Positions 21,201-27,701 of a stretch of DNA of 64,000 nt are shown here, one piece after another. Position 1 is the first letter of the stretch. Every line of letters begins with the position of its first letter. Below the pieces are notes generated by a model. It did not search any database. It worked only from the letters and a program-made list of their open reading frames with translations, and was not told the origin of the DNA. This stretch comes from Streptomyces changanensis (GTDB lineage: Bacteria > Actinomycetota > Actinomycetes > Streptomycetales > Streptomycetaceae): assembly GCF_024600715.1 (NCBI RefSeq), contig NZ_CP102332.1:5146001-5210000 (forward strand), given 5' to 3'. Position numbers and translations under genes: made by a program.

Positions 21201-21986
21201 GACCCGTGGCGGCCCGGCGGCACCCTGTACCGGACCGGTGACCTCGGCCGGGTGCTGCCCGACGGCGAACTCGCCTTCACCGGCCGCACCGGCGGCCTGG
21301 TGAAGATCCACGGCAACCGCGTGGAGCTGGAGGAGATCGAGGCGATCCTGGAGTCCCACCCGGACGTACGGGAGGCCGCCGCCGCCCTCCACGGCACGCC
21401 GTCCGCGCCCCGCCTCGTCGGGTACGCGGTCGTCACCGGCGACGTGTCCCCCGCCGCCCTGCGGGCGCTGCTCGCCGACCGGCTGCCCGCCCCGGTCGTC
21501 CCGGAACGGGTGGTGCTGCTCGACGCCCTGCCCCGCACCCGCACCAACAAGCGGGACCGGGCCCGGCTGCCCGTACCGGAGGCGGCCGTCCCCGACGCGT
21601 CGGCGCCGCCGGCGGAAGGCGCCGAACAGCTCGTCGCCGACGCCTGGCGCCGCGTGCTGGGCGCCGACCGGGCCGTGGGCCGCCACACCAACTTCTTCGA
21701 GGCGGGCGGCAACTCGCTGCTCGCCGCCCGGCTGCAACTCGACCTCGCCGACCGGCTGGGCCGCCCCGTACGGCTCGTGGACGTCTTCGCCCGCCCCACC
21801 GTCGCCGAGTTCGTCGCCGGTCTCGACGCGCCGGGCGGCGCCTCGGACGCCGGCCCGCACGGTGACCCGGCCGGTGCGCGGGCGGACGACGCGGCCGCGC
21901 GCGGCGACCGGCGCCGCGCCGCCGCGCGGGCCCGCGCCCGGGGACGCGCCGCCGGCCGGACCGACCCCACGACAAGGAGTAACTGA
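15276..21986 (+). CDS. Two-module NRPS C-A(Gly)-T-C-A-T
   Basis: A 2236-residue synthetase. Order: C (14-458; HHIVVDAW, Ala replacing the motif Gly), A (472-990), T (1010-1080; AGGNSIVA), C (1108-1560; HHLAVDGWS), A (1590-2095) and T (2112-2185; AGGNSLLA), then a basic, Ala/Arg-rich tail of about 50 residues. Specificity positions of the first A domain read D-I-L-Q-L-G-L-I-W when aligned by eye (TFDISVLE, LAQATPS, LRILSGGE, LWNLYGPTETTIW). That matches the glycine code. The second A domain has an unusual A4 (TYDAAYTEV) and an A10 that reads TNKRDR, keeping the lysine but losing the preceding Gly. Its substrate is unassigned. The ATG at 15276 overlaps the upstream TGA, with GGGAG about 8 bases upstream. 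No epimerase or TE is present, so the chain must pass on, in gene order to the KS-AT-KR-ACP protein. Confidence 0.93.
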   Translation: MTAPLPPRPRRDRAPLSYAQRAIWRAEQLLPGSALHNETAAFRLTGPVDADALERALAVLAARHEAMRCAVLTDDDGEPYQHIADRTRPAVDLTDLTGLPEDAREERLAELVARAATEPFDPARPPLMRTRLFRLGDDRHLLLFVAHHIVVDAWAFGVFLEELAAQYAAETGGGPALPELPSGRRDFGDYAAWQRTDPSAGSGLAHWRERLGGELPVLSLPAEPAPPGAARPDETSGAVHHFTLPAGLVTHLAALARSRVATLPATLLTAFCAVVQRFTGQDDLVVGMPVATRNRPALGAMVGPLLNVIAHRVDLSGVPTFDEALARTRRDLKADLAHRDTPFDLVVEDLAPAAGGRSPLFQLMYAFHSGPTTTLALPGVATVPAPSHSGTAKYDLSLFLRPRPSGDLDAGLEYRTAALAPHTVAAIAEGLLCLLEAAVADPGRPLADLPVAAPEAYGRVVTGFNTADRTPAPWPTVPHALRALAALRGDAPAVGHGDDVLTRAGVDRAADRVAARLAGRHGVRPGDRVALLAPRDSALVPLVAGIWRAGAVLVPLDDTMPEERAAYVLADSGSRLLVTGHPDRPAPDGGPALAACADLLAETGPTGTVPFPDGPPPDSLAYLMYTSGSTGRPKGVAVPHDRVANLLHAVVREPGMGTGDVLVAVTALTFDISVLELFAPLVAGGRVVVAPHDTVRDPARLAALLRGCGATLAQATPSLWRALVDSGWQGLPGLRILSGGEPLDPALAARLLERGAELWNLYGPTETTIWSTAGRVLPGEPVTVGRPLARTYCHILDRHDRPVPLGATGELVIGGSGVAAGYWNRPDLTAAVFVPDPVGADPLGTGDPAAPVYRTGDLARYLPDGRIVVLGRADQQVKILGHRVELGEIEAHLTTHPLVRAAAVVVDRQRPAAPRLVAFVVPDGAPRGVPGGVEGVAPDGAEGVADGGGAETPGAVLRRHLRGLLPAAVVPAVITTVGELPLNTSGKVDRPALTLRARALTSATAPTAPADDAERAVVALWADLLGAAPDTVGTTDDFFAAGGNSIVATRLLGRTRDALGRAPSLAAFYADPTPRGLARAAREAAGPGTATAGPAAAPGGAEPRPDGPVPLTDQQRQLWLTQRLAPESAAYNLAAAVRLDRPVDTGALGRALRDLAGRHRILAARCALTDDGPVLLPLPAESVRPTVLHAPEEVRARGAEAVEEWRDGVLRAEAIRPFDLAEGPLLRVALLIADAEGPADDAAGGAADGGAEEASGPVLLLTAHHLAVDGWSIGVAVRELAALHAHHTGAGPLPAPPALDFARHAAALTAPAAEATRDAHLAYWRDRLDGHPGVLDLPADPDAAPRPTGAGATVPFRLAPGETARLRAAAVRLRVTPFTLLLSVYASLLGRYGGTDDVLVGVPAANRGAPGLDGLIGSLVTTLPVRVDLRGDVSFAALARRTGQRLADDLDRSLVPLDRLVDALGLPRDPARPALVQATLVLQDAIPARVRLGDASGELLPVPTGTAKYDLTLALEEHPDRIDGVLEFATGRFTPAWAARFTGHLETLLRAALDDPDAEAAAAPVDPHHAETPSPRPAAPAGTWRKAHATPVHELFRARAAEHPDAVAVRHDGRAVTYGELDAWSDRIAGRLLGRGARPGRFVSVLLPTGPAQTAAVLGVAKAGSAFAVLDADSPQARLRAVLDDAEPLCVLAAESCLAALPDLWDAAAGTFGGVPVEPLDPALPEPGAQPAAPAPESAARPAHEATGDDPLCLVYTSGSTGSPKGIVLPHATLAQFAHWQGGTFGVRPGSRVAQWAPFTYDAAYTEVFAALCHGAALCVPADHVRRDPVALASWLRAERVTQIQTVPGFLTVLTEALDRGGAGLPDLEHLLLAGEVLPPSLAAAWADRPVRPRLHNLYGPTECVLATHRELAPGERFPSSVPIGRPIPGREALVLDHRGRPCPVGVVGEIHLRSDLLAGSYHRRPEESRRAYVPDPWRPGGTLYRTGDLGRVLPDGELAFTGRTGGLVKIHGNRVELEEIEAILESHPDVREAAAALHGTPSAPRLVGYAVVTGDVSPAALRALLADRLPAPVVPERVVLLDALPRTRTNKRDRARLPVPEAAVPDASAPPAEGAEQLVADAWRRVLGADRAVGRHTNFFEAGGNSLLAARLQLDLADRLGRPVRLVDVFARPTVAEFVAGLDAPGGASDAGPHGDPAGARADDAAARGDRRRAAARARARGRAAGRTDPTTRSN

Positions 21987-21987
21987 C

Positions 21988-22725
21988 ATGGACGTACGAA
22001 GCGTGATGACGGAGCTGCGCGACGCCGTGGGCTCCGACGGGCTGGAGCGGGTCGAGGAGTGCCTGGCGATCCTCGTCGGCGAGAAGGCCCCCGAGTACCT
22101 CCACGACGACCAGGAGCCGACCCGCCTGTTCTTCCCCGGCATCAGCGCCCTGCCGTGGCACGACACGGCCGCCCGGCCGTGGGTGGCGGGGATGGAGGCC
22201 GCGTTCGAGGAGATCCGCGCGGAGTTCCTGGCGCTGCGCGAGGCGGAGGCCCGCTTCGCCCCGTACGAGGACCTCTACACCAAGGAACTCGGCTGGCAGG
22301 GCTGGGACACGTACCAGATCTACCGCGACGGGGCCTGGCGCGACGAGGCCCGCGAGCGCTGCCCGAGGACGGTCGAGGCGCTGGCCGCGACCCCGCACGG
22401 GCCGCGCGACGGCATGTTCACCGTCCTCAACCCGGGCGTCCACATCACCCCGCACACGGGCGGCGTGAACCTGCTCCTCACCGCGCACCTCCCGCTGATC
22501 GTCCCGCCCGGCTGCTCCATCAAGGTCGGCGACGACGAGCGCGGCTGGGAGGAGGGCAAGGTCATCCTCTTCGACGACAGCTTCATCCACGAGGCGTGGA
22601 ACCGGGGCACGCAGCAGCGCGCGGTCCTCCTGTGGGACGTCTGGCACCCCGACCTGACGGAGACCGAGGTCCGCGCCCTCGAACACCTCATGCCCCGCTT
22701 CCAGCGCTACCTGATGGCGGTCTGA
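21988..22725 (+). CDS. Aspartyl/asparaginyl beta-hydroxylase-type Fe(II)/2-oxoglutarate dioxygenase
   Basis: A 245-residue protein resembling the Asp/Asn beta-hydroxylase family. Seen are FFPGISALPWHD near residue 48, the metal-site segment ITPHTGGVNLLLTAHL, and the distal FDDSFIHEAWNRG with the second metal His. These are the ligands expected for a jelly-roll non-haem iron enzyme. The ATG at 21988 follows the NRPS stop by one base and has AAGGAG 8 bases upstream. Family members in NRPS clusters hydroxylate the beta carbon of free or carrier-bound amino acids such as Asp, Asn, Arg or His. Together with the asparagine-synthetase and racemase homologues, a beta-hydroxylated acidic or amide residue is the most economical guess. 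The actual substrate is not shown by the sequence. Confidence 0.85.
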   Translation: MDVRSVMTELRDAVGSDGLERVEECLAILVGEKAPEYLHDDQEPTRLFFPGISALPWHDTAARPWVAGMEAAFEEIRAEFLALREAEARFAPYEDLYTKELGWQGWDTYQIYRDGAWRDEARERCPRTVEALAATPHGPRDGMFTVLNPGVHITPHTGGVNLLLTAHLPLIVPPGCSIKVGDDERGWEEGKVILFDDSFIHEAWNRGTQQRAVLLWDVWHPDLTETEVRALEHLMPRFQRYLMAV

Positions 22726-23042
22726 CCCACCGCCGCCGGACGGACGGCCCGGCCGTCCGCCGCGGACCGCGACCCGGTCCGCCTCCGGACGCGGCCCCGT
22801 CCCCCGGGACCGGGCTCCGTCCGCCGGGGCGGTGCCCGGGGCCGCCCCCCGTCCGCCCACGGGACGCCCCTCCCGCCCGCCGACCGCGGAACCGAACGCC
22901 CCGCCCTCCGCGGGCCGAACGCCCCGCGGACTCACGCCCGTCCGCCGACGGGCCGGAACGCCTGCCGGCCGGGGGACGGCGCGCCGTCCGACCGCCCCGC
23001 CGCCGCGCGGTGCCCGCACCGAGCCACCAAACGGAGACCAAC
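22726..23042. other. 317-base GC-rich gap before the first PKS gene
   Basis: No credible gene is seen here. It contains two adjacent hairpins just after the hydroxylase stop (annotated separately) and otherwise low-complexity C/G-rich sequence. A GGAGA lies 7-8 bases before the PKS GTG at 23043. I see no convincing promoter. Confidence 0.6.
22741..22782 (+). terminator. Tandem hairpins after the hydroxylase gene
   Basis: The first hairpin, at 22741-22759, pairs CGGACGG with CCGTCCG around CCCGG. The second, at 22762-22782, pairs GCGGACCG with CGGTCCGC around CGACC. Both are perfect in the stem and start 16 bases after the stop codon. They could attenuate or process the long operon mRNA; no U-run follows. 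Confidence 0.45.
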
Positions 23043-26000
23043 GTGTACGCAGAGCCAGTCCGGCCCGACCGGGACGACGACACCGACGGCCGTATCGCCG
23101 TCATCGGCATGGCGGGGCGCTTCCCCGGAGCCGGTTCCCCCGACGAGCTGTGGAGCCTGCTGGTGGCGGGGGAGGACGCCGTCACCCGCTTCACGCCGGA
23201 GGAGCTGACCGCCGCGGGCGTGCCCGCCGCCGAGGCGGCCGCGCCGGGGTACGTCCCCGCCAAGGGCGTCCTCGACGACATCGCGGGCTTCGACTCCCGG
23301 CTGTTCGGCTACAACGCGCTGGAGGCGTCGGTCATCGACCCGCAGCAGCGGATCTTCCTGGAGTGCGCGTGGGCCGCGCTGGAGGACGCGGGCTGCGACC
23401 CGGACCGCTCCGCCGGTCCCGTCGCCGTCTACGCCGGGTCGCTGCTGAGCACGTACCTGGTCCACAACCTGCTGCCCCGCGCCGACCTGCGCGCCACCCT
23501 CGGCGTGCCGCTGCTGTTCCAGAGCAACCAGCCCGACCAGCTCGCCACCCGCGCCGCGTACAAGCTGAACCTGCGCGGGCCCGCCGTCACCGTGCAGACC
23601 GCGTGCTCCACCTCCCTCGTCGCCGTGCACATGGCCGTGCAGAGCCTGCTCGGCCAGGAGTGCGACGTGGCCCTCGCGGGCGGTGTCACCGTCACCGTGC
23701 CGCACCGGGCCGGATACCTGTCCGTCGAGGGCGGCATCGAATCGCCGGAGGGACGCTGCCGCCCGTACAGCGCCCAGGCCGACGGCACCGTCTTCGGCAA
23801 CGGCGCGGGTGTCGTCGTCCTCAAGCGGCTCGCCGACGCCCTCGCGGACGGCGACCGGGTGCACGCCGTGCTCCTCGGCTCGGCGGTCAACAACGACGGT
23901 GCCGCCAAGGCCGGTTACACCGCGCCGGGCGTCGCCGGTCAGACGGCCGTGATCCGCGAGGCGCTGTCCGTCGCGGGCGTGTCGCCGCGCACCATCGGCT
24001 ACGTCCAGGGCCACGGCACGGGCACCGCGCTGGGCGACCCCATCGAGGTCGAGGCGCTCACCCGCGCCTACCGGGCCGCCGAGGCCGACGAAGCCACCGA
24101 GGCCGGGGCCGAAGCCGGGGCCGGGGGCGGCGCCGCGGCCTCCGCGGACGGCGCCGCGGCCCCCTGGTGCGCCCTGGGATCGGTCAAGTCGACCGTCGGC
24201 CACCTCGACACGGCCGCCGGGGTCACCGGCCTGATCGCCGCCGTGCAGGCGCTGCGCCACGGCACGATCCCCGCCACCCTGCGCGGCGACGGCGCGACCG
24301 CCGCCGACGCCCTGGCCGGCACCCCGTTCCACGCGACCGCCGCGCCCGTCGACTGGCCCCGCGGCGACACGCCGCGCAGGGCGGCCGTCAGCGCCTTCGG
24401 CATCGGCGGCACCAACGCCCACGTCATCCTCGAGGAGGCCCCGCGCCGGCCCGCCGAGGACGCCCCTGCCGACGGCACGCCCGCCGTGCCGGTCGCGCTG
24501 CCCCTGTCGGCCCGCACCGCCACCGCGCTCGACACCGCCGCCCAGCGGCTCGCCGCGCACCTGGAGGCCCACCCCGGCGTGCCGCTCGCGGACGTCGCCC
24601 GCACCCTGCGCACCGGCCGCCGCCTGTTGGACCACCGCCGGGTCGTCCTGGCCCGGGACACCGCCGGAGCCGTCGCCGCCCTGCGCGCAGGCGGCCGGGG
24701 CGACGCCGTCGCCGCCCGCACCGACCGGGTCGACGCCCCCGTGGCGTTCCTGCTGCCCGGCCAGGGCACGCAGCTGCCCCGCATGGCGCTCGGCCTGTGC
24801 GACGCGCACCCCGTCTTCCGGGCCGCGTTGGAGGAGTGCGCCGCGCTGCTGCGGCCCCTGCTCGACCGCGACCTGATCGCACTGCTGCGCGACGGCACGG
24901 AGGAGGAGCTGCGCCGCACCGACCTGCTCCAGCCCGCCGTCGTCGCAGTGGGCCACGCCCTGGCCCGGCTGTGGGAGCACTGGGGCGTACGGCCCGCCGC
25001 GCTCCTCGGGCACAGCCTGGGCGAGTTCACCGCCGCCACCCTGTCCGGCGTCTTCGACCTGCCCGACGCGCTGCGGCTCGCCGCCGTACGCGGCCGCCTC
25101 ATGGCGGAGACGGCGCCCGGCGCCATGCTCGCCGTGCCGCTCACGGAGGACGCCGCGGCCGAGGAGGCCGCCGCCCGCGGACTGGACCTCGCCGCCGTCA
25201 ACGGACCCGAGGCCGCCGTGCTGTCCGGCCCGGCCGACGCCGTCGAGCGGGCCGCCCGCGCCTTCGAGGAGCGCGGCCTGCGGGCCCTGCGGCTCCCCGT
25301 CGACCGGGCCTTCCACAGCGCCCTGTGCGACGAGGCCGCCGCGCGGTTCGCCGACGAGGTCGCCCAGGCCGCCCGCCACGCGCCCCGCGTGCCGTTCGTG
25401 TCCGGCGTGACCGGCGACTGGACCACCGCGGAACAGGCCGCCGACCCCGGCTACTGGGCCCGTCAGATGCGCGCCCCGGTCCGCTTCGACCGGGGACTGC
25501 GCACCCTGACCGCCCTCGACGAGGGCCTGGTGCTGGTCGAGAACGGCCCCGGCAGTGTCCTCACCGACCTGGTGCGGTCCGCGCGGCCCGGCGCCGACGC
25601 CCCGCGCACCGCCCCGGCGCCGCTCCCCTCACGCGGCCGCCGCGGCCCGGAGGACGAGCCCGCGAGCGCCGTCCTGTCGCTGGCCGGACTGTGGGCGCAC
25701 GGCGCCTCCGTCACCTGGGAGCCGGCCGGGCCCGGGGCCCGTGTCACCGGCCTGCCCGGCTACCCGTTCGAGCGCCTCCACCACTGGATCGACCCCGGTA
25801 CGGCGGCCACCCCCGGCGGCGCCGCCCCCGCGGGCGCCGCCACGGAGCAGGACCTCGCCGACGCCCTGCACGCCACGCTCGTCTGGCGCCCCCTCGGCAC
25901 GGGCACCGGCACGGGCACGGACACCGGGACGGCCCCGGGCGCGGACGGCGAGGCCGCCGACCCGCTGCGCGGCCGCCGCCAGACCTGGCTCGTCCTCATG

Positions 26001-27701
26001 GACCGCCAGGGCGCCGCGCAGCCCGCCGCCGACCTGCTGACCGCGCGCGGCCAGATCGTCACCGTCGTACGGCCCGGCCCCGAGTACCGGCGCGTCCGGC
26101 GCGGCGTGTACGAACTCGACCCGGCCGACCCCGCCCAGTACGCCAAGCTCCTCGCCGACCTGCGGGCCCTCGTCCGCACCCCGACCGCGATCCTGTACGC
26201 CTGGGGCCTCGACAGCGGCGACGACGCGCGGGACGGCGGTGCCGACGAGACCGCCTGCTACTTCGGGCTGGTCCGGCTGGCCCGCGCCCTGGCCGAGGAG
26301 AGCGTCGTCAACGACGTCCGCCTCGGCGTGCTCACCGCCGGCGCGTTCCGCACCGCCCCGTCCGAGCGCCCCGACCCGGCCGCCGCGATGCTCAGCGGCC
26401 CCGTCCAGGTGCTGCCCGAGGAGTACGCCAACCTCCGGTGCGCCCAGATCGACCTGGCGGCCGGCGCCGCCCTCGACGAGACCGCCGCGCAGGCCGTGCT
26501 CGGGGCCGTCCTCACCGCACCCGCGCGCCTCCTCGCCCTGCGCGACGGCACGCTCCTCACCCGTACCGTCAGCACCGCCGAGCGCCCCGTCCCGGCCGCG
26601 CCCGTCCGGCTCGCCGACGGCGCCACCTGGGTCGTCATCGGCGGCCTCGGCGGCATCGGCCGTACCCTCGCCGCCGACCTGGCCCGCACCCGCGGCGCCC
26701 GCCTCGCGCTGCTCTCCCGCACCGCCCCGGAGACGGACGGCGGGAGCGGGGCGCGGGACGACGGCGGACACGCCGCGTTCCTGCGGGAGCTGCGCGACGC
26801 GGGCGCCGAGGCCGTCGCCGTACGCGCCGACGTGACCGACGCCGCGTCGCTCGCCGCCGCCCTCGACCGGGTCCGCGCCCGGTTCGGCCGCATCGACGGC
26901 GTCGTCCACGCCGCGGGCCTGCCCGGCGGCGGCTCCGTCGCCCTGCGCGGCGACGATGAGGCCCGCGCCGTGTTCGCCCCCAAGGTCGACGGCACACGCC
27001 ACCTGCTCGCCGCGCTCCGCCCCGACGAGGCGGACGTCCTGGTGGTCTGCTCCTCCCTCGCCACCCTCGTCCCCACCTACGGGCAGGCCGACTACGCCGC
27101 CGCCAACGCCTACCTGGCCGCCGCCGCGGAGGCCGAGGCCGCCGCGGGCACCCGCCACGCGATCGCCGTGGACTGGGACATGTGGGCCGGGGTCGGCATG
27201 GCCGCCGACGCCGAGGTCCCCGCCGACCTGCGCGCCCTCCAGGAGCGCATGCTCGCCGGCGCCCTCACCGCCCGCCAGGGCGCCCGCGCGTTCGCCGCGC
27301 TGCTCGACGGACCCGCCGGACGCCATGTGGTGGCCCGCCCGTCGGCGGTCGTCACCGACGGCACCCTCAGCCTGGCCGCGGACGAGCCGCCCGCGGCGCG
27401 GCCCGCCGCCGTCGCGCTGCCCCGCCCGGACCTCGCCACCCCGTACACCGCGCCGAGCACCCCGACCGAGGAGCGCCTCGCCGAGATCTACGGCGAGATG
27501 CTCGGCATCGACCGGGTCGGCGTCCACGACGACTTCCTCGACCTCGGCGGGCACTCCCTGCTCGCCGCACAGATCGTGGCCCGGCTCCGCGCCGAGTTCG
27601 ACGTCGAGGTGCCCGCCCGCGCGTTCTTCGAGGGCGGCCGCGTGGCCGACCTCGCCGAGCTGATCGAGGACCGCATCCTCGCCGAACTGGAGAACCAGTG
27701 A
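23043..27701 (+). CDS. Modular type I PKS: KS-AT-KR-ACP
   Basis: A 1552-residue single-module polyketide synthase for insertion between NRPS modules. KS (about 18-466) has TVQTACSTS with the active Cys, GHGTGT in VQGHGTGTALG (usual context EAHGTGT) and SVKSTVGHL. AT (566-852) has GHSLGEF and RAFHS, the pattern associated with malonyl-CoA. A structural KR half (935-1190) precedes the catalytic KR (1195-1400; IGGLGGIGRT for NADPH, QADYAAAN with Tyr/Asn). The usual LDD segment of B-type ketoreductases is replaced by PGG. The carrier domain (1472-1545) has an NRPS-like LGGHSLLA. There is no DH, so a beta-hydroxy two-carbon extension is predicted. The GTG at 23043 follows a GGAGA. The stop overlaps the next GTG (GTGA), tying it to the downstream NRPS. 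A Gly/Thr repeat lies in the AT-KR linker (around 25896-25940). Confidence 0.93.
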   Translation: MYAEPVRPDRDDDTDGRIAVIGMAGRFPGAGSPDELWSLLVAGEDAVTRFTPEELTAAGVPAAEAAAPGYVPAKGVLDDIAGFDSRLFGYNALEASVIDPQQRIFLECAWAALEDAGCDPDRSAGPVAVYAGSLLSTYLVHNLLPRADLRATLGVPLLFQSNQPDQLATRAAYKLNLRGPAVTVQTACSTSLVAVHMAVQSLLGQECDVALAGGVTVTVPHRAGYLSVEGGIESPEGRCRPYSAQADGTVFGNGAGVVVLKRLADALADGDRVHAVLLGSAVNNDGAAKAGYTAPGVAGQTAVIREALSVAGVSPRTIGYVQGHGTGTALGDPIEVEALTRAYRAAEADEATEAGAEAGAGGGAAASADGAAAPWCALGSVKSTVGHLDTAAGVTGLIAAVQALRHGTIPATLRGDGATAADALAGTPFHATAAPVDWPRGDTPRRAAVSAFGIGGTNAHVILEEAPRRPAEDAPADGTPAVPVALPLSARTATALDTAAQRLAAHLEAHPGVPLADVARTLRTGRRLLDHRRVVLARDTAGAVAALRAGGRGDAVAARTDRVDAPVAFLLPGQGTQLPRMALGLCDAHPVFRAALEECAALLRPLLDRDLIALLRDGTEEELRRTDLLQPAVVAVGHALARLWEHWGVRPAALLGHSLGEFTAATLSGVFDLPDALRLAAVRGRLMAETAPGAMLAVPLTEDAAAEEAAARGLDLAAVNGPEAAVLSGPADAVERAARAFEERGLRALRLPVDRAFHSALCDEAAARFADEVAQAARHAPRVPFVSGVTGDWTTAEQAADPGYWARQMRAPVRFDRGLRTLTALDEGLVLVENGPGSVLTDLVRSARPGADAPRTAPAPLPSRGRRGPEDEPASAVLSLAGLWAHGASVTWEPAGPGARVTGLPGYPFERLHHWIDPGTAATPGGAAPAGAATEQDLADALHATLVWRPLGTGTGTGTDTGTAPGADGEAADPLRGRRQTWLVLMDRQGAAQPAADLLTARGQIVTVVRPGPEYRRVRRGVYELDPADPAQYAKLLADLRALVRTPTAILYAWGLDSGDDARDGGADETACYFGLVRLARALAEESVVNDVRLGVLTAGAFRTAPSERPDPAAAMLSGPVQVLPEEYANLRCAQIDLAAGAALDETAAQAVLGAVLTAPARLLALRDGTLLTRTVSTAERPVPAAPVRLADGATWVVIGGLGGIGRTLAADLARTRGARLALLSRTAPETDGGSGARDDGGHAAFLRELRDAGAEAVAVRADVTDAASLAAALDRVRARFGRIDGVVHAAGLPGGGSVALRGDDEARAVFAPKVDGTRHLLAALRPDEADVLVVCSSLATLVPTYGQADYAAANAYLAAAAEAEAAAGTRHAIAVDWDMWAGVGMAADAEVPADLRALQERMLAGALTARQGARAFAALLDGPAGRHVVARPSAVVTDGTLSLAADEPPAARPAAVALPRPDLATPYTAPSTPTEERLAEIYGEMLGIDRVGVHDDFLDLGGHSLLAAQIVARLRAEFDVEVPARAFFEGGRVADLAELIEDRILAELENQ

